A stretch of 64,000 nucleotides of DNA from Gnetum montanum (lineage: Eukaryota; Streptophyta; Gnetopsida; Gnetales; Gnetaceae): assembly GCA_015680685.1 (NCBI GenBank), contig MNCI01036747.1, positions 28,696 through 92,695 on the forward strand. Direction: 5' to 3'. Shown one piece after another: positions 12,393 through 25,559 of this stretch (position 1 is the stretch's first letter; every line of letters starts with the position of its first letter). Below the pieces are notes generated by a model. The model searched no databases and was not told where the DNA came from. It saw nothing but the letters and a program-made list of their open reading frames with translations. Position numbers and translations under genes: made by a program.

Positions 12393-12886
12393 TGTTCTTC
12401 CATCAAGAATGATTTATAGGCCACGGAATTGATTACCATAAGAGACCCAATGTCAATGCAAAAAACACGTTATCGAATACCGAGACCAACTTGATGCGTT
12501 AACTAACTTATAAGAATGAGTTAGTGGATATAGTGGTCACCTTTATGCATTAACTAATGCATAAAACGCATTAGTGGATATAGTAGCCACCTTCATTACA
12601 ATCTCTCACTTGATCTCCATATTAAATCAAGTCTACATTTTAAGAAATAAATGCATTAATCATGATGATAGTTTCTCTTAATATAAGTATTATCTTCCAT
12701 GTATTACAATGCATTAGCTCTTAACGTAATTCCTTATATGGTAACTAGCTTTATGAATAAACCAATATTCATTCTAGGGTCCTGCCATATGTAAATTTTC
12801 TATCATAACTATATGCACAAACCATATGAGAAAATAGCACAACTAAATAAGAGCTTCATTAAAATTGTAAAGTTGTACATACAACA
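12375..12886 (-). mobile_element. 3' LTR of the copia element
   Basis: Starts TGTAATTTGTGG and ends TACATACAACA. About 12386-12590 aligns with 16518-16712 (GTGCCTTTGTTCTTCCATC, TTATAGGCCAC and TTAGTGGATATAGTGG blocks). The rest has no partner because the other LTR is truncated. Confidence 0.75.
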
Positions 12887-12939
12887 AATTACATTATAAA
12901 ATCAAGTTCCATCCAAACTACATGATCCTTAAATGACTT

Positions 12940-15720
12940 TGGTGACATTCCTTTTGTCAAAAGATCAACTATCATCAATTATATACTCAATGATCACTTT
13001 ATTTTCCTTAATGCATTCCCTTATGGCTAAATACTTTATGTCGATGTATCTACTTCGACTACCACTCTTATTATTCTTAGCCATAAAAATAGCAACTGAA
13101 TTGTCACAAAACATTCTTAATGGCCTAGATATAGAATCCACAATTCTAAGCCTTGATATGAAACTTTTTAGCCATACACAATGTGCAGTATCCTCAAAAC
13201 AAGAAACAAAGTCTGCCTCCATGATGGAAGTAGCAACCAAAGTTTGCTTTCCACTCCTCCAGGATATAACTCCTCCAACTAACATAAAAACATAACCAGA
13301 TGTTGATTTCAGTGAATCAACACAGCTAGCAAAGTCTGAGTTGGAGTAACCAGTCACCTCTAAAGAGTCAGTTTGTTTATACATAAGCATGTAATCTTTT
13401 GTACCTTAAATGTTCCTCATCACTTTCTTTGCAACCCTCCAGTGGTCAATACTTGGATTACTCTAATATCTACCAAACATTCCCATAGCAAATGCAATAT
13501 CAAGTCATGTGCAGAACTGAGCATACATAAGGCTTCCAATAGCTGAAGCATATGGAATGTTGCTCATCTTACTTTTCTCTAAATCATTCCTAGGGTATTG
13601 GTTCAAATTGAACCTATCACCCTTCACAATGGGTGCTATACTTGATGAACAATCTTTCAACTGAAACCTCTCTAAAACTTTAATGATATAGTTTTCCTAT
13701 GATAGTCCTAGAATACATCTATATTTTTCCCTATAGATCTAAATGCCAATGACATAATATGCCTCACCCATATTCTTCATGTTGAAAGTCTTAGAGAGAA
13801 AATGTTTTACCTCGTATAGAAATCCACAATTATTGGTCACAAGAAGGATATCATCCACATATAGAACAAGGAAACATATTTTTCTCCCACTAACTTTCTG
13901 GTATATACATTGATCCATGATGTTTTCTTCAAAACCAAATGAAGTGATGATATCATGGAATTTTAAGTACCATTGACGAGAAACTTGTTTCAATCCATAT
14001 ATGGATTTCTTGAGCTTACATACCAATTACTCACCATCACTAGAGGAAAATCCTTTAGGTTGTTTCATATAAACCTCTTCCTCTAGATCACCATTAAGGA
14101 ATGTTGTTTTCACATCCATTTGATGCAATTCAAGATCAAAATGGGCAACCAATGCCACGATAACACGAAGGAAATCTTTCTTAGATATAGGAGAAAAGGT
14201 CTCCTTGTAATCTATTCCCTCTTTTTGAGTGAACCCTTTAGTGACAATTCTAGCCTTATATCTTTTAGTATTACCCAATGAATCTTTCGTAGTCTTGAAG
14301 ACTCATTTGCATCCAATGGCTTTTACACCATCAGGAAACTTTACAAGATCCTAGACTTTATTAGATGACATAAAGTTCATCTCATCTTTCATGACATCAT
14401 ACCACAAGTTAGATTCCTTACAACTCATGACTTGTGAAAATGTTTTAGGATCATTTTTAGCTCCCATGTTGTAGTCAAACTCCTGTAGATACACCATATA
14501 TTCACTAGGAATTGCTAATTGCCTTACTCTAGTGGATCTTCTTAATGTTGGTTCATCATTCTCTTGAGGATCATGATGTTCAATAGGTTCTAGTATCTGT
14601 TGTTCAGCTCGATCTACTATTTTTTTATCAATAGTTTATGGAACTTCAATGACTAGTTGTTGTTCATTACACATTTGTGCTTTAGGCGTATTGTGCACAA
14701 CAATTAGTCTATCATTTGAAGTAGCAGATTGAGCATCTATATGATCTATCTCAAGAACAATGTTCCAAGATCTACTACTCCTACTAATGAAGTCATTTTC
14801 AAGAAATTTAGCATTCCTTAATTCCAAAAACCTAGTATTATGTGATGGGCAATAAAATTTGTATTACTTATACCATTCAACATATCCAACGAAATACCCA
14901 CTTATGGTCCTTGGGTCTAGCTTCTTTTCTTGTGGATTATAAACTCTTACTTCAGACAGGCATCCCCTAACATGTATATGTTGCAAACTCAGTTTCCAAC
15001 CTTTCCATAATTCAAATGGTGTCTTTGAGATAGCCTTGGTTGGAATTCCGTTTAATACATACACTGCCATCTTAAGAGCTTTATTCCACAAGGACTTAGG
15101 AAGCTTGAAGCTGCTAAGCATACTCCACACCATGTCCAATAATGTTTGGTTTCTTCTTTCTGCCACACCATTCTGGTCTGGAGAACTAGGCATAGTGTAC
15201 TAGGCAACAATTCCATGCTCTTGAAGAAACTTATAAAATGGACTAGATGCTTGTCCATCATCAATATATCTACATAGTATTTACCACCTCTATCAAATCT
15301 CACTAACTTTATTTGCTTACCGCATTATTTCTCTACTTCAACCTTAAACACCTTAAAGGCATCTTAAGCTTTGCTCTTGTTATGAAGCAAGTAGAGATAC
15401 ATATATCTTGAGTAATCATCAATAAAGGTAATGAAATAATTTTGACCATATGCATCCATATCTGGACTACAAATATCTGTATGTATGATCTCTAATATGT
15501 CTGAACTCCTCTTGGCATCTTTCTTTAACATATTAATTTGCTTTCCCTTTATGTAGTCCACATAAGTGTCGAAGTCAATGAAATCTAGAGTTCTAAGTAC
15601 TTCATCATTTACTAATCTCTTTATTCTCTCAATGGAGATATGTCCTAATCTACAATGCCACAACATAGAGGATTTGTCATTCATAACACATCTCTTAATG
15701 CCAACATGAACATGCATAGA
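12940..15720 (-). pseudogene. Copia pol: integrase, RT, RNase H (broken)
   Basis: Minus-strand fragments, in translation order. 15364-15717: GAG-pre-integrase and integrase start (WHCRLGHI, HTDICSP, FITFIDDYSRYMYLY). 14864-15193: integrase end (PDQNGVAERRNQTLLDM). 14027-14278: RT start (KARIVTKGFTQKEGIDY, HQMDVKTTFLNG). 13739-14026: RT with intact YVDD (FLVLYVDDILL). 12965-13390: RNase H (GYSNSDFASCVDSLKSTSGY, SRSRYIDIKY). Frames are separated by stops or shifts, for example near 13735, 14300-14640 and 15195-15360, so no full polyprotein can be made. These motifs are standard for plant copia elements. Confidence 0.9.
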
Positions 15721-16028
15721 AGTCTAAGAAGTTCCATTCTAAAAATTAATGTTTAAAAGACCATTTGTCAATGTACCATTTCCAATAAGTTCAGACCTAT
15801 AATATAGACTAAATATAGTATCTGCAAAATTAAAGAAAAATTCCAATGATACAAGCCTTAAAATAGAAGTTAAATTCCTTGAAAAACTAGAAATATAAAA
15901 TGTCTTTTCCAACTCTAAAAAAAACCACTACTTAAAACTAATTTTCATGTTCTAATTGCCTCCACATGTGAACACATCTTGTTGCCTGAATAGATATAAG
16001 ATTCACTTCTCACTAGTTTCCTTAGGTT

Positions 16029-16440
16029 TTGCACCCCTTGCAAGGAATTAGTAACATGGATTGTAGAACTAGAGTCAATCCACCATGTGTCATGGACAAC
16101 ATCAACCATATTACATTCAAAAAAAACAATAAAGAGCTAAATACCTTTCTTTTCAATCCATTTCTGATATTTAAGACAATCCTTCTTTATGTGCCATTTC
16201 TTTTTGCAAAAAAAGCATCTAGAATCCTTCTTAATATTAGCTTGTGTAGGCAATTTGACCTTACACTTGCCTTTGGCTTGTTCTTTACTCTTTTCTTGTG
16301 TGACTAGATGCACACTCTCTATCACTTCCATCACAAGTCTACCCTCTTTTATTGATTCACCATTTGTCCCTATGTGTGTCATAAGAAATCTTAAAGGGTC
16401 CATACTACAGTGGAAGTGTGTTCAAGATGTACACTGACAC
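16029..16440 (-). pseudogene. Copia gag fragment with zinc knuckle
   Basis: A minus-strand frame at 16137-16403 contains CFFCKKKWHIKKDC, a CX2CX4HX4C zinc knuckle of the nucleocapsid part of Gag. It is followed by a Lys-rich tail that leads toward the integrase. The N-terminal capsid part is not seen between here and the truncated 5' LTR, so gag is internally deleted. Confidence 0.8.
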
Positions 16441-16503
16441 TCTACAACGATGGTGTATGCAACCTCTAAGCATCTATAAAAGGGACCAAAACTGCAATCC
16501 TGT

Positions 16504-16712
16504 TGTGATTCGTGGTGCCTTTGTTCTTCCATCAAGAATGAATTTATAGGCCACAAAATCGGTTACCATAAGAGATCCCATGCCAATGTGTAAAAAATGT
16601 GTTACTGTATATGGAGACCACCTTGATGTGTAACTAACTCATAAAAATACATTAGTGGATATAGTGGCCACCTTCATGCATTAACTAATGCATAAAGCCC
16701 GTTAGTAGGTAA
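16504..16712 (-). mobile_element. Truncated 5' LTR of the copia element
   Basis: Begins TGTGATTCGTGGTGCC and follows the left LTR until about 16712, then similarity stops. About 300 bp of LTR are missing. No convincing primer-binding site was found just inside it. Confidence 0.7.
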
Positions 16713-17423
16713 TGCATGCTACACAAAGTCCATCTCAATGGTATAGGTTGAAATGCCAAACATACATGGAATTGATAAACAGTAAAGATTCTTTTTTCCT
16801 TTCAACTTGAGAATGGAAAGAGACAGTCATTCCTCACTAGTTTTTCTATGAATGCTTGGTTATTCATTATTAAGTTTCTAGCACTCATTTAGCACCAAGT
16901 TTCCTATGCATACTAGAAACATAGGGTGATCCATCACCAATTTTTGTTCCATTTTGAATGTACTACTTTCCCAACATGTTTACAAAGCCATTTGAATTCT
17001 TGAATCATTTAACAATGCTCAATAGGCTAAAAATCAGTACCAATCATTTATAAAAACTATGCTTAAACATATATTTTTTAATATCTTACATTTTCAAAAA
17101 AAATAAAACTCTCTCATGTTATTTTCTTTTGTTAAAGCATTTTTGTGAATTTAGCTTTAAGTTTTGTTGATATTCATTTTTAAATAGAGCTCATCATTAG
17201 TATGAGCACCCAACACAATGAAGCTCTCTTCTTATTTCATTAAGTTATTTAATTAATAAAAAATTATGTTTTAAAATAAAACATTTTACTCCATGTTACT
17301 CTAAACTTTGAAAGAAGACTAAATAGTAAAAAATATTTCTTTTCATAACTATAATATGCAAATTTTAGTGAACATTGGTCATTTCCTGGGATAATATAAA
17401 ATGCATTTTAAAGAAAAAATAAA
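16713..17423. other. No gene seen
   Basis: A+T-rich sequence with no long frame and no recognised motif. Confidence 0.4.
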
Positions 17424-17472
17424 ATGTTATCGTAGTGGTAAACACTTTTGATTTGAAAGCTCAAATCATTGC
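17424..17472 (+). repeat. SINE-like head fragment
   Basis: GTTATCGTAGTGGTAAACAC followed by TTTGATTTGAAAGCTC closely resembles the head of the SINE-like repeat at 26301. Only the A-box side and the spacer are kept. Confidence 0.5.
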
Positions 17473-17489
17473 TTTTATTTCAAAAAGCA

Positions 17490-18440
17490 ATGTGTTATAA
17501 CAATACATTATTGTATTCACTAATACTATAACACCATAAAACATTCATAGTTTGGTAGGAAATGGCATGGATATCACAACATTATATGCTTATAGTTATT
17601 AACACCATAACATCATAAAACATTTACGGGTTTGATTTTGGTGAGCAATGGCATAGGTGTCACAACATTACCTTGTAACATTGACATCGCCACCTATAGT
17701 GTTACAACATTGTTATAATAGTGACACCTATTGTCTGCTTAGAAAGCAATGCCATAGGTGTCACAATGTAACATTAACACCTATAGTTACAACGTTACTA
17801 TGTTGTCTTTGTTAACACCACAACACCATGAAACATTTATGGCATCAATTATGGTTGATAATTGTATAAGTCTTACTATGTTGTAACATTGACACTTATG
17901 GTGTTACAACATTGTTATAATGTTGACACGCATGGTGTATGGTGTTACAACGTCACATTGTTGAATTCATTAACATCATAACACCATTGTTACAATATGA
18001 TTATATTATAATGTTGGCATCCATGGTGTATTGTGTTACAACATTATATTGTTGTATTCATTAACATTTTAAAACATTGACAATGTATTTCTATAGTTAC
18101 ATGCATAAAACATTGAAACCTATATGGTGTGGGGTGTTACCATGTTAAATTTTAAATTGTGTATTCATGTTAATGTTCCTTATAAAACATTGATACTTAT
18201 ATGGTGTGTGGTGTTACAATATTGTATTCACTATGTTCCTTTGACATGCATGGTGTTACAATATTACCTAATTGTATTTAAGTTGTTACCTGATAATCCA
18301 TATTACAACATTAAATTGTTGCATTCATTTGTTGTATAGATGTATATAGTTAAAATATTAAAACATAAAAACATTCATGGTGTTATAAAATGTTGTTACC
18401 AATTGAAAATATAAAAACATTGATGTATTCACGTTGTTGA
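17490..18440 (+). repeat. Degenerate minisatellite, GGTGTTACAACATT type
   Basis: Irregular repeats of GTGTTACAACATT-like and ATTAACACCATAACACC-like blocks fill about 950 bp, at variable spacing and with strong divergence. Small frames inside (for example 18124-18339) are by-products. Part of the array resembles 10850-11130. Confidence 0.7.
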
Positions 18441-18479
18441 TGCATCTTAGCTGTATAGTTTATAATAATTTTTAAAAGA

Positions 18480-19210
18480 TATGAGAATATAAAAATATAT
18501 TACAACATTTCAAAAATTTCCTGCCATTGCTTATAATAACGTTAATTTATTTGATTTCTATGTTTTGGTGCAATTTTAATGTATGGTGGGTTTATCTAAT
18601 ATTATTAAAAAATCATATATTATTACAATTTTGATGTATTCTTACTTTGATGTTAACAAATGTTTATTATTGTTATGTTGTATTTTGTAATAATTAATTT
18701 ATTTAAAGGACAACTTTTAATTCTTACATCTACTTACCTACCTTGGTTTTTCAATGTACATTAATTTGTTAACCCATCATATGCAATTTGTATTCAATAT
18801 GTTTTTTTTTTCAATAATGCATGGACACATTAGTATTAATTAGTTTAAAATCAAAACTCGCAAACATTCACTGATTTATTTACGCTCATGTTTTATAATT
18901 TATATTATAAATTAACATAAGGTTCAATAAGGTGTGCAGCAACCATTGCCTTTGTCTTACCATCTTTTTTCTTAAATAATTTTTACTTTATTTTATATTT
19001 TATCTAATCTTATTAACTTATTTAATAAAATGAGGTCATTAATTCTCTATCGGCTAACTTTGTTTTCTAGATTTGTTTTAACTTTTAAGATTTTTATTTC
19101 TTTAACTAGTTCTATTTTGATTTTCAAGAAATTACATTACAAAAAGCAACATTGCTCTTCTTCCCTCAAATGTTTTCTTACTTTGTTTCATAAATAAAGA
19201 TTTTGTGTTG
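18480..19210 (+). repeat. A+T-rich repeat 'X', copy 1
   Basis: Blocks ATTAATTAGTTTAAA...CAAAACTC, TTTTATAATTTATATTAT, GCAACCATTGCCTTTGTCTT, TTATTAACTTATTTAATAAA and GCTCTTCTTCCCTCAAATGT recur in the same order at 20720-21140, and partly at 19430-19600 and 11510-11600. There is no coding capacity. The element class is unknown. Confidence 0.6.
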
Positions 19211-19429
19211 TCAGAAAAGCTTACTTCCTATTCCTCTACTTATATTTGGAAAGAGAATATGCTTCAAATATAACATAAATAAGAGAATATGCTTCAAATA
19301 TAACATAAATAGAGAAAATTTGTTTGATATTCTAAAACATTTACTAATAGTACTACCAATCATAAACATTGATATTGTAGTGTATGTATTTTTCAGATTT
19401 TTGTTCTGATGTCTTTTGTATGTTTATTA

Positions 19430-19600
19430 TAGTGTTATTAACATATTAAACAAAATGATGCTATTAATTTTGTATCTAGGAAACTCTCTATTTTAACTAG
19501 TTTAACTTTTAAAATTTTTGTTTCTTCATCCACTTTGATCTTCATTTTCAAAGAATTACAATTACATTAAAGCTAACATGAGCACTAAATGGAAATCAAG
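19430..19600 (+). repeat. Repeat 'X', partial copy
   Basis: TTATTAACATATTAAACAAA, the TTTTAACTAGTTTAACTTTT-like block and TTTCAAAGAATTACA match the second half of the copy at 18480-19210. Confidence 0.45.
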
Positions 19601-20049
19601 TTTGATTTTTTTTCTTTTTTTTTGTTATGTTGTTTAATTGACCAAACAGTAAGAGTTTGAAACAAAGATGAAGGGTAGATAGTATTCTTTACAATCCTAA
19701 TAGTATGGTTTTATCTAACATCCACAAGAGCATCTTTTCTACTTCAGATAGGAGGGAACAACATGAATTTGAAATAGAGGATAGGAAGCAAAGATAGGAA
19801 AACAATACAAGTTTGAAATAAATGCTGGAGAGGAGATAGTATGGTCTTGTCAAACATTCTTAAGGTAACATCTTCTTCAAGGAAAAGAATGTCTGGTCAA
19901 TCATTCTTAAAGTGTTTTATGGAAAAGGAATATTTGTGCAATCATTCTTAGAGTGTTTTATAGATGATTGAGAACTCAAACATTAGTTTACTTTTGCATG
20001 CCATACGCTCTTACAACCTTATAGGTAAAACATATATGATCTAGTTGAA

Positions 20050-20400
20050 CACAATCACTTCTCTCACATGAAACCTCTCTTGTTTTCTATTTTTCTTTAT
20101 TTTTTTACATCTTTCAGATCTGCTCATCTACCTATTCACTGTAGTTGGTTTCACTATTTTTTAATGGTATTTTTATTCCCACCATATTAGTCTTTCTTCC
20201 AAAGATAGTTGGATATAGCAATTTTTTGTAGACATTTTTGTTCCTTCTTGTTAGCTTATTTTTGGAGTTTTTTTTTTATTTTTTATTTTTTATTTTTTTT
20301 TTGTCTCTATGTATTTGTGTTTAAATCCTTTAATGGTTAGTCTTGTTTGTTAGAGATTTGCAAAGTTGCTATGTAGTAAGAAAGAATTGGTATAGAATGT
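20050..20400 (+). repeat. Repeat 'E', copy 2
   Basis: The most complete plus-strand copy. Its blocks are ATGAAACCTCTCTTGTTTTC, GCTCATCTACCTATTCACTG, TTAGTCTTTCTTCCAAAG, TTTGTCTCTATGTATTTGTG and GATTTGCAAAGTTGC. No coding capacity. Confidence 0.6.
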
Positions 20401-20719
20401 ACAATTTCAAAAGAAGACTAAGTAGACATAGGTAGATAGATTAAATTTTATTTTCAACAAGTTTTTTAGGGAACATGGATATTATGTTTGTATTGTTATG
20501 AGGGGTGTATATTATAGTGATAGTTTTTTTCATAGGTTATTTGTTCAATTGAGTACTTTATTTGGAGCCATGGGTATTGTGTTATTATGGTTATAGGAAT
20601 ATATGTAGTGTAAATTTGGTTTTTATTTTTCTTGAATCATAGATAGGCCTGTAGAGTAGTTCATCATTTTGATTTTTCCTATTACTTAACCACCTTCCTT
20701 TCTAAAATTTCAATTTGTA

Positions 20720-21140
20720 ATTTTTATATGGTTATCAAGTCAAAATGTTTAATTTGTTCATGGACATCATGTAATTTGTCATCTATATCCCTTTTCAATA
20801 ATGCATTTGTATTAATTAGTTTAAAGATCAAAACTCATAAGCATTCACTAGTTTATAATAATATATTTTACTTAATCCTTGAGTTCAAGTTTTATAATTT
20901 ATATTATCAACCCTATTAATAAGATGTGTAGCAATGGTTGCCTTTGCCTTGCTATCTTTTTCTTAAATACTTTTTACTTCCTTTTATATTTATTTTGATC
21001 TTATTAACTTATTTAATAAAATAAGACCATTAATTCTCTATTTCGCAACTTTGTTTTTCTAATTTATTTTTAACTTTTAAAATTTTTATCCAGCAACGTG
21101 GCTCTTCTTCTTTCAATGTTTCTTTACATTATTTAATAAA
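20720..21140 (+). repeat. Repeat 'X', copy 2
   Basis: Aligns block by block with 18700-19200 and runs straight into a repeat 'E' copy at 21140, suggesting that X and E are parts of one composite element. Confidence 0.6.
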
Positions 21141-21660
21141 TAAAAATTGAGTTTTTTATAGTATTTTTGTTCATGCTATCTTAGTCTTTTCCTTGGAGTT
21201 GCTAAATATAAAGATTTATTATAAATGTATTTGTTTCTTCGTATTAGCTTCTTTGTGCAGCTATTTCTATCTCTATACATTTCTATTTAAATTCTTTAGT
21301 GGCTAATCTTATTTTTTGGAGATCTGCAGAGTTGTTGTGTATGAATAGAGAATTGGTGCAAAATAAAAAATTTTAGAAAAATCCTAAGTAGACAAGTAGG
21401 AAAAAAAATTTCCAATTTTTTCCATCTTTCTTATTTCCTCATCTATCTCGTATGGGCAAATGGTTTCATTCTTCTTTTATAATATTTAGGTTTGTGTTAT
21501 TTTATTGAATAGTGGCTAGATGTAGTGGTTTGTTGTAAATATTTTAATTTTTTTTTGGTAGCTTCTTTATGCAATTGTTTTTATCTATATGCATGTTTGT
21601 TTGATTTGGCAATTGCTAGATGTAGTGGTTTGTTGTAGATGGTATGTTTTGTAGAAAATA
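21140..21660 (+). repeat. Two partial repeat 'E' copies in tandem
   Basis: 21140-21380 has the central and 3' blocks (TTCATGCTATCTTAGTC, GGAGATCTGCAGAGTTG). 21410-21660 restarts with TTATTTCCTCATCTATCTC and has the TGGCTAGATGTAGTGGTTTG block twice. Confidence 0.5.
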
Positions 21661-22430
21661 TTTTTCACATATTGAAGTGTTTATCATTATGTTTTATATC
21701 TTTTGGTTATTAAATTATTTATTGAACGCATGTATAACTAGATGAACAAGTTATTATGATAACTAATTTTCAAACTCTTAATTTATTTTATAAAATTTCA
21801 ATAGAAAAATTACTCCAATTAATGAAATTAAGTTGTAGAAATGTGAAAATATTAAATTTGATGAAATATTGAATTTATTGAAATAATAATAAATGAAATA
21901 AATGATGTGAGTTGCTAAAAAATTATATAATACTTTTAAATGGAAAGCTCATATTTTCCTAGGACATGCTTCTAGGCTAGCAACATAGCAAGTACATAGG
22001 GGGTGCTAATACAAAGTCCATAATTGTAAGATATTACATAAATTTAGCAAATTTATATTATGATTTAGTCATAGATCCAAATGTGACGAAGCTTTCATTT
22101 GCTTCATCTACAAATTCTAATTGTAAAAATTTTTTAAATGATTTATTTATATATAAGATACATAAATCTGCAAAATTTCATTCTATGTTATTATATTGTT
22201 AATGCAAGATACAAAATGTATTTTATTATGTGTTAAATTGGAATTTATATTTATTGTGTAAAGCATTTCTTTATGAATAATTTGTTTGAGACATATTTAA
22301 TGACCCTGTAGATGTCATTCTATCCTTATCTTTAAGTAATTATATAATTTGTTGATGTAGCTCTGGAGTCAAATTTGAAGTATCTATGCCTAGCTCTACT
22401 ATGAATTGTAAATATGTTGTTTTATTTTAA
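21660..22430. other. No gene seen
   Basis: Very A+T-rich; no supported feature. Confidence 0.4.
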
Positions 22431-22439
22431 AATATTTCA

Positions 22440-23130
22440 TAGAGTATAACTGATGAAAGAAATGAAATGTTGATGAATATTTTATACTATGTAAATTCTA
22501 AAATTATCATGAATGTGCACTTGAATGAATTCATTCATGATATTTGCATTGTTTCTTTCTATTGAAAATGGTACTCATTTGGTTAATGTTTTTTGTTGTT
22601 GTTTTATATTTTTCTTGTTAAAGTCAACATTATTTTAGTGACTTGAAATTATGGTGTCCCTATTACTTAAACTTGGCCTTTGTTAGTTTGAAATATCTTT
22701 GTTGAGCTACCAAAGAATATGCAAAGAATTATTATAATGATGTGTTAAAGTACTAAATTTTTGAAAAGAAATAAAGAGTAAATTTATGTTTGTCTAATAC
22801 ATGCAAAAATGAAATATTTATGAATATTTTGTACTCTGCAAATTTTGAAATTATAGTGAATATGTACTTGAACAAATTCATTCATATAATTTTCATTGCG
22901 TTCTTCTACTAAAAGTGGTACTACTTTGGTAGTTGCTGTTGTTTGTTGTTGGTTACTATTTTACTTATTGAAGTAAACACTATTTTGTCCCTTGACATTG
23001 TTATACTTCTGTTTCTTAGTCCTACTATTTATTGTCATAATGTATCTTTGTTGAGCTTCCAAAGAATATGCAAAAAATTCTTATAATTAAATGTTGAAGT
23101 AGTAATTTTTTTTAAATACAATAATTCAAA
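22440..23130 (+). repeat. Diverged tandem duplication, about 348 bp
   Basis: 22440-22790 and 22795-23130 share in order GAATATTTTATACT/GAATATTTTGTACT, GAATTCATTCAT/AAATTCATTCAT, GTTGAGCTACCAAAGAATAT/GTTGAGCTTCCAAAGAATAT and intermediate blocks. The offset between matching blocks is 348 bp. Many substitutions show the duplication is old. Confidence 0.65.
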
Positions 23131-23275
23131 GTTTTTGTTTGTGTTATACTTGAAAATTATTGAAGGAAGTTGAAGACATTTGACCTATAATTATTAATGA
23201 TTTATAAAATGGATTTTTTGATTTCTAGTTTATGATTTATTTGGTATATTGCAAAAAACAAATCAAAAACAGAAG

Positions 23276-23277
<2 letters not shown>

Positions 23278-23307
<30 letters not shown>
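23278..23307 (+). repeat. (AG)15 microsatellite
   Basis: Thirty uninterrupted bases of alternating A and G. Confidence 0.95.
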
Positions 23308-23309
<2 letters not shown>

Positions 23310-24400
23310 ATTGTTCTATGAAATTAACAAAAGGAAAAAAATTAATAAATCAAAAAGAATATATTAGATTTTTTAACAATACTTGAAAATGATTTGGTTT
23401 CATGTAGAAGTTGTAGGATATTGATCTTCCAAATAAATCAAAGTTTTTGAGGTTTTGATCTTTAACATGTCAACTTTGTTCACAATTGCAACAAATAATT
23501 GGTAGTTCATATGGACAACATTGGAGTGAGTATGATATATATCTTATTTGAAACTCTTATTCAAATATATTTTAGTCCAAATGTAGTTATGTAAATCATT
23601 CTTGTTTTATATTATTTTTTTTGTGTATCCACCAATACTATGTTGGACCTCTAAGCTGTTGAATAGCTAATTGAGTCGACTCATAAGAATTATAACCCAA
23701 GACTTGAAATAACATCTTCATTCCTCAAAGCCACTTTATAGCTACATAGTAGTTATCATATCCCATTAATTTTAAGGGGTTAAAACTACAAAATTTGGCT
23801 AACAACATTGGGTTAGGTATTAATGGATTTTATTGAAGACTGTTATTTTACTAAAAATGTCTAAAGTACTTTTGTTTTTAGCATCATTGTTCATAGGATT
23901 ATAATGGTTTCATTAACCCAAAACTCTATATTGAAAATGTTAATAATTTTTGATTTAAAATATGATACAAAAAATATAATAAAAATTTGTCACCTTTGCT
24001 AGGGTTATTTGATGATTGTTTTTTTCTAATCCTTTATAATTAATTGCACATTTTCATTTGTTAGTTTTTTTTTTATTCTAATTTTTGTCTTTTTGATTCT
24101 CTATATCTTTGTTGCTGGTACATGTTCATTACTTTTTTATACTAAAATCAAAGTTGAAACTAAAAAATATTGAAAAGAAAAATTAAATCATCAATAGATG
24201 AAAATGTTGATTTTAGATAAAATAGATGTAAAATACATCATCTTTTACAAGTCAAATATTAGTCTCTATATGTAAAAGTGGGTGTGTATTTGTAGATTCA
24301 GTTTCTTGATTTTATTTTTTCATATCTAATGAGATCTGTAAAGGATGTGGGGAAAAGTTGAAAAATAAAATACAAAAAAATCATTAACCGCAATAAAAAA
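23310..24400. other. No gene seen
   Basis: A+T-rich; no supported gene or recognised repeat. Confidence 0.4.
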
Positions 24401-24404
24401 AATT

Positions 24405-25480
24405 GTTATTCAACATTATTATTTTTTGAAAATGCAAAAATTCAAAAATTTAGGATAATGGAAGAATTCCAAATTGGATGAAAACATAATGAAGTCTTGA
24501 AATAGAAAATTGCAATTTAACATTATTATTATTTCAAAAGGGAAAAATCTCAAAATGAAAAATTTTTTATTCAATATCATCATTAAAAAATGAAAATACA
24601 ATTTAATCTAATCATTATTTAAAAAGAATGAAAAGTAGAAAATTTCAAAAGGGAAAATTTTAAAAATTAAAAAATGCAATTAAACATTACTATTGTTTCC
24701 AAAGGTCAAAATTCAAAAGGAAAAAAAATTTAAATGAACTCTTAAAATATAAAAACAAAATTGAAGGACATTTTGATTTGAAAATGACAAAATAGGAAAA
24801 AAAATCCAAATCATCAATCAAATAAAAACCTCATCATTAAACATTATTATTATTTGAAAAGGCAAAAAATCAAAAATGTAGGATGATGAGAGAATTCTAA
24901 ATTGGATGAAAATGTAATGAAGTTTTAAAATAGAAAATTATAATTCAACATTATTATTATTTTAAAAAGGAAAAATCTCAAAACTTTGAATCAAGAAAAC
25001 AAAATCAAATAAAATTCAAGATTATTTTGATTTAAAAAGAGTTAAAGAGTGCTAAATTCCAAATTTCATGAAAATGCAATCAACTATTAAAATTGAACAT
25101 ACCTAAAACCAAAAATAGCTAAAATTGCAAAAAACTAACTACGAGGTTGGGATGAGCATAGAGCAAGATTAGAACCAATAAAAATCACAAAAAACAAGTT
25201 GCAATGAGCAAAGAGGAAGGTCAGATCCAACAAAAATCACAAAAAACAAGTTGTGATGAGAAGAGTTTTTACTATAAATGGAAAAATGGAAATGGCAAAA
25301 TGAGAAATAAAAGAACACATTGAATCAAAAAGAAAAATAGAAAAATAGAGTTTAAGATTATGTCGATTCAAAGAGGCCGAAATTTGAAATTACGTAAAAA
25401 TGCATTCAACTATTGAAATTGAACATAGTAGAAATTGCAAATAGTTTACTACAATGAGCAAAGAGTAGGGCCAAATTTGA
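24405..25480 (+). repeat. A-rich degenerate repeat block
   Basis: The blocks AACATTATTATTATTT...AAAGGAAAAATCTCAAAA and GAATTCNAAATTGGATGAAAA recur. 24409-24560 matches 24838-24985 at an offset of about 429 bp, and shorter pieces (TTCAAAAGGGAAAA) are scattered between. A second pair, around 25130-25260 and 25430-25530, shares AAATCACAA and GAGCAAAGAG-like pieces. Non-coding. Confidence 0.55.
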
Positions 25481-25559
25481 CGAAGAGTAGGCTATGATAA
25501 GTAGAGAGTAGGGTCAGATCCAATGGAAATCACAAGCAATATGCTCTAGGTAGAAAGGT

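Larger units (their letters stand above)
12375..16712 (-). mobile_element. Degenerate Ty1/copia retrotransposon
   Basis: On the minus strand the order is 5' LTR, gag, integrase, reverse transcriptase, RNase H, 3' LTR, the copia order. LTRs: 12375-12886 (512 bp, TG...CA) and 16504-16712, which matches only the first 200 or so bases of the left one and then breaks off. No target duplication could be assigned because the right LTR is truncated. Many stops interrupt the coding region. A+T-rich sequence surrounds it on both sides. Confidence 0.85.

Noticed and set aside
17490-18440. Possible CRISPR-like array
   Set aside because: Repeats are degenerate with irregular spacing, and the window is plant nuclear DNA; minisatellite decay explains it.
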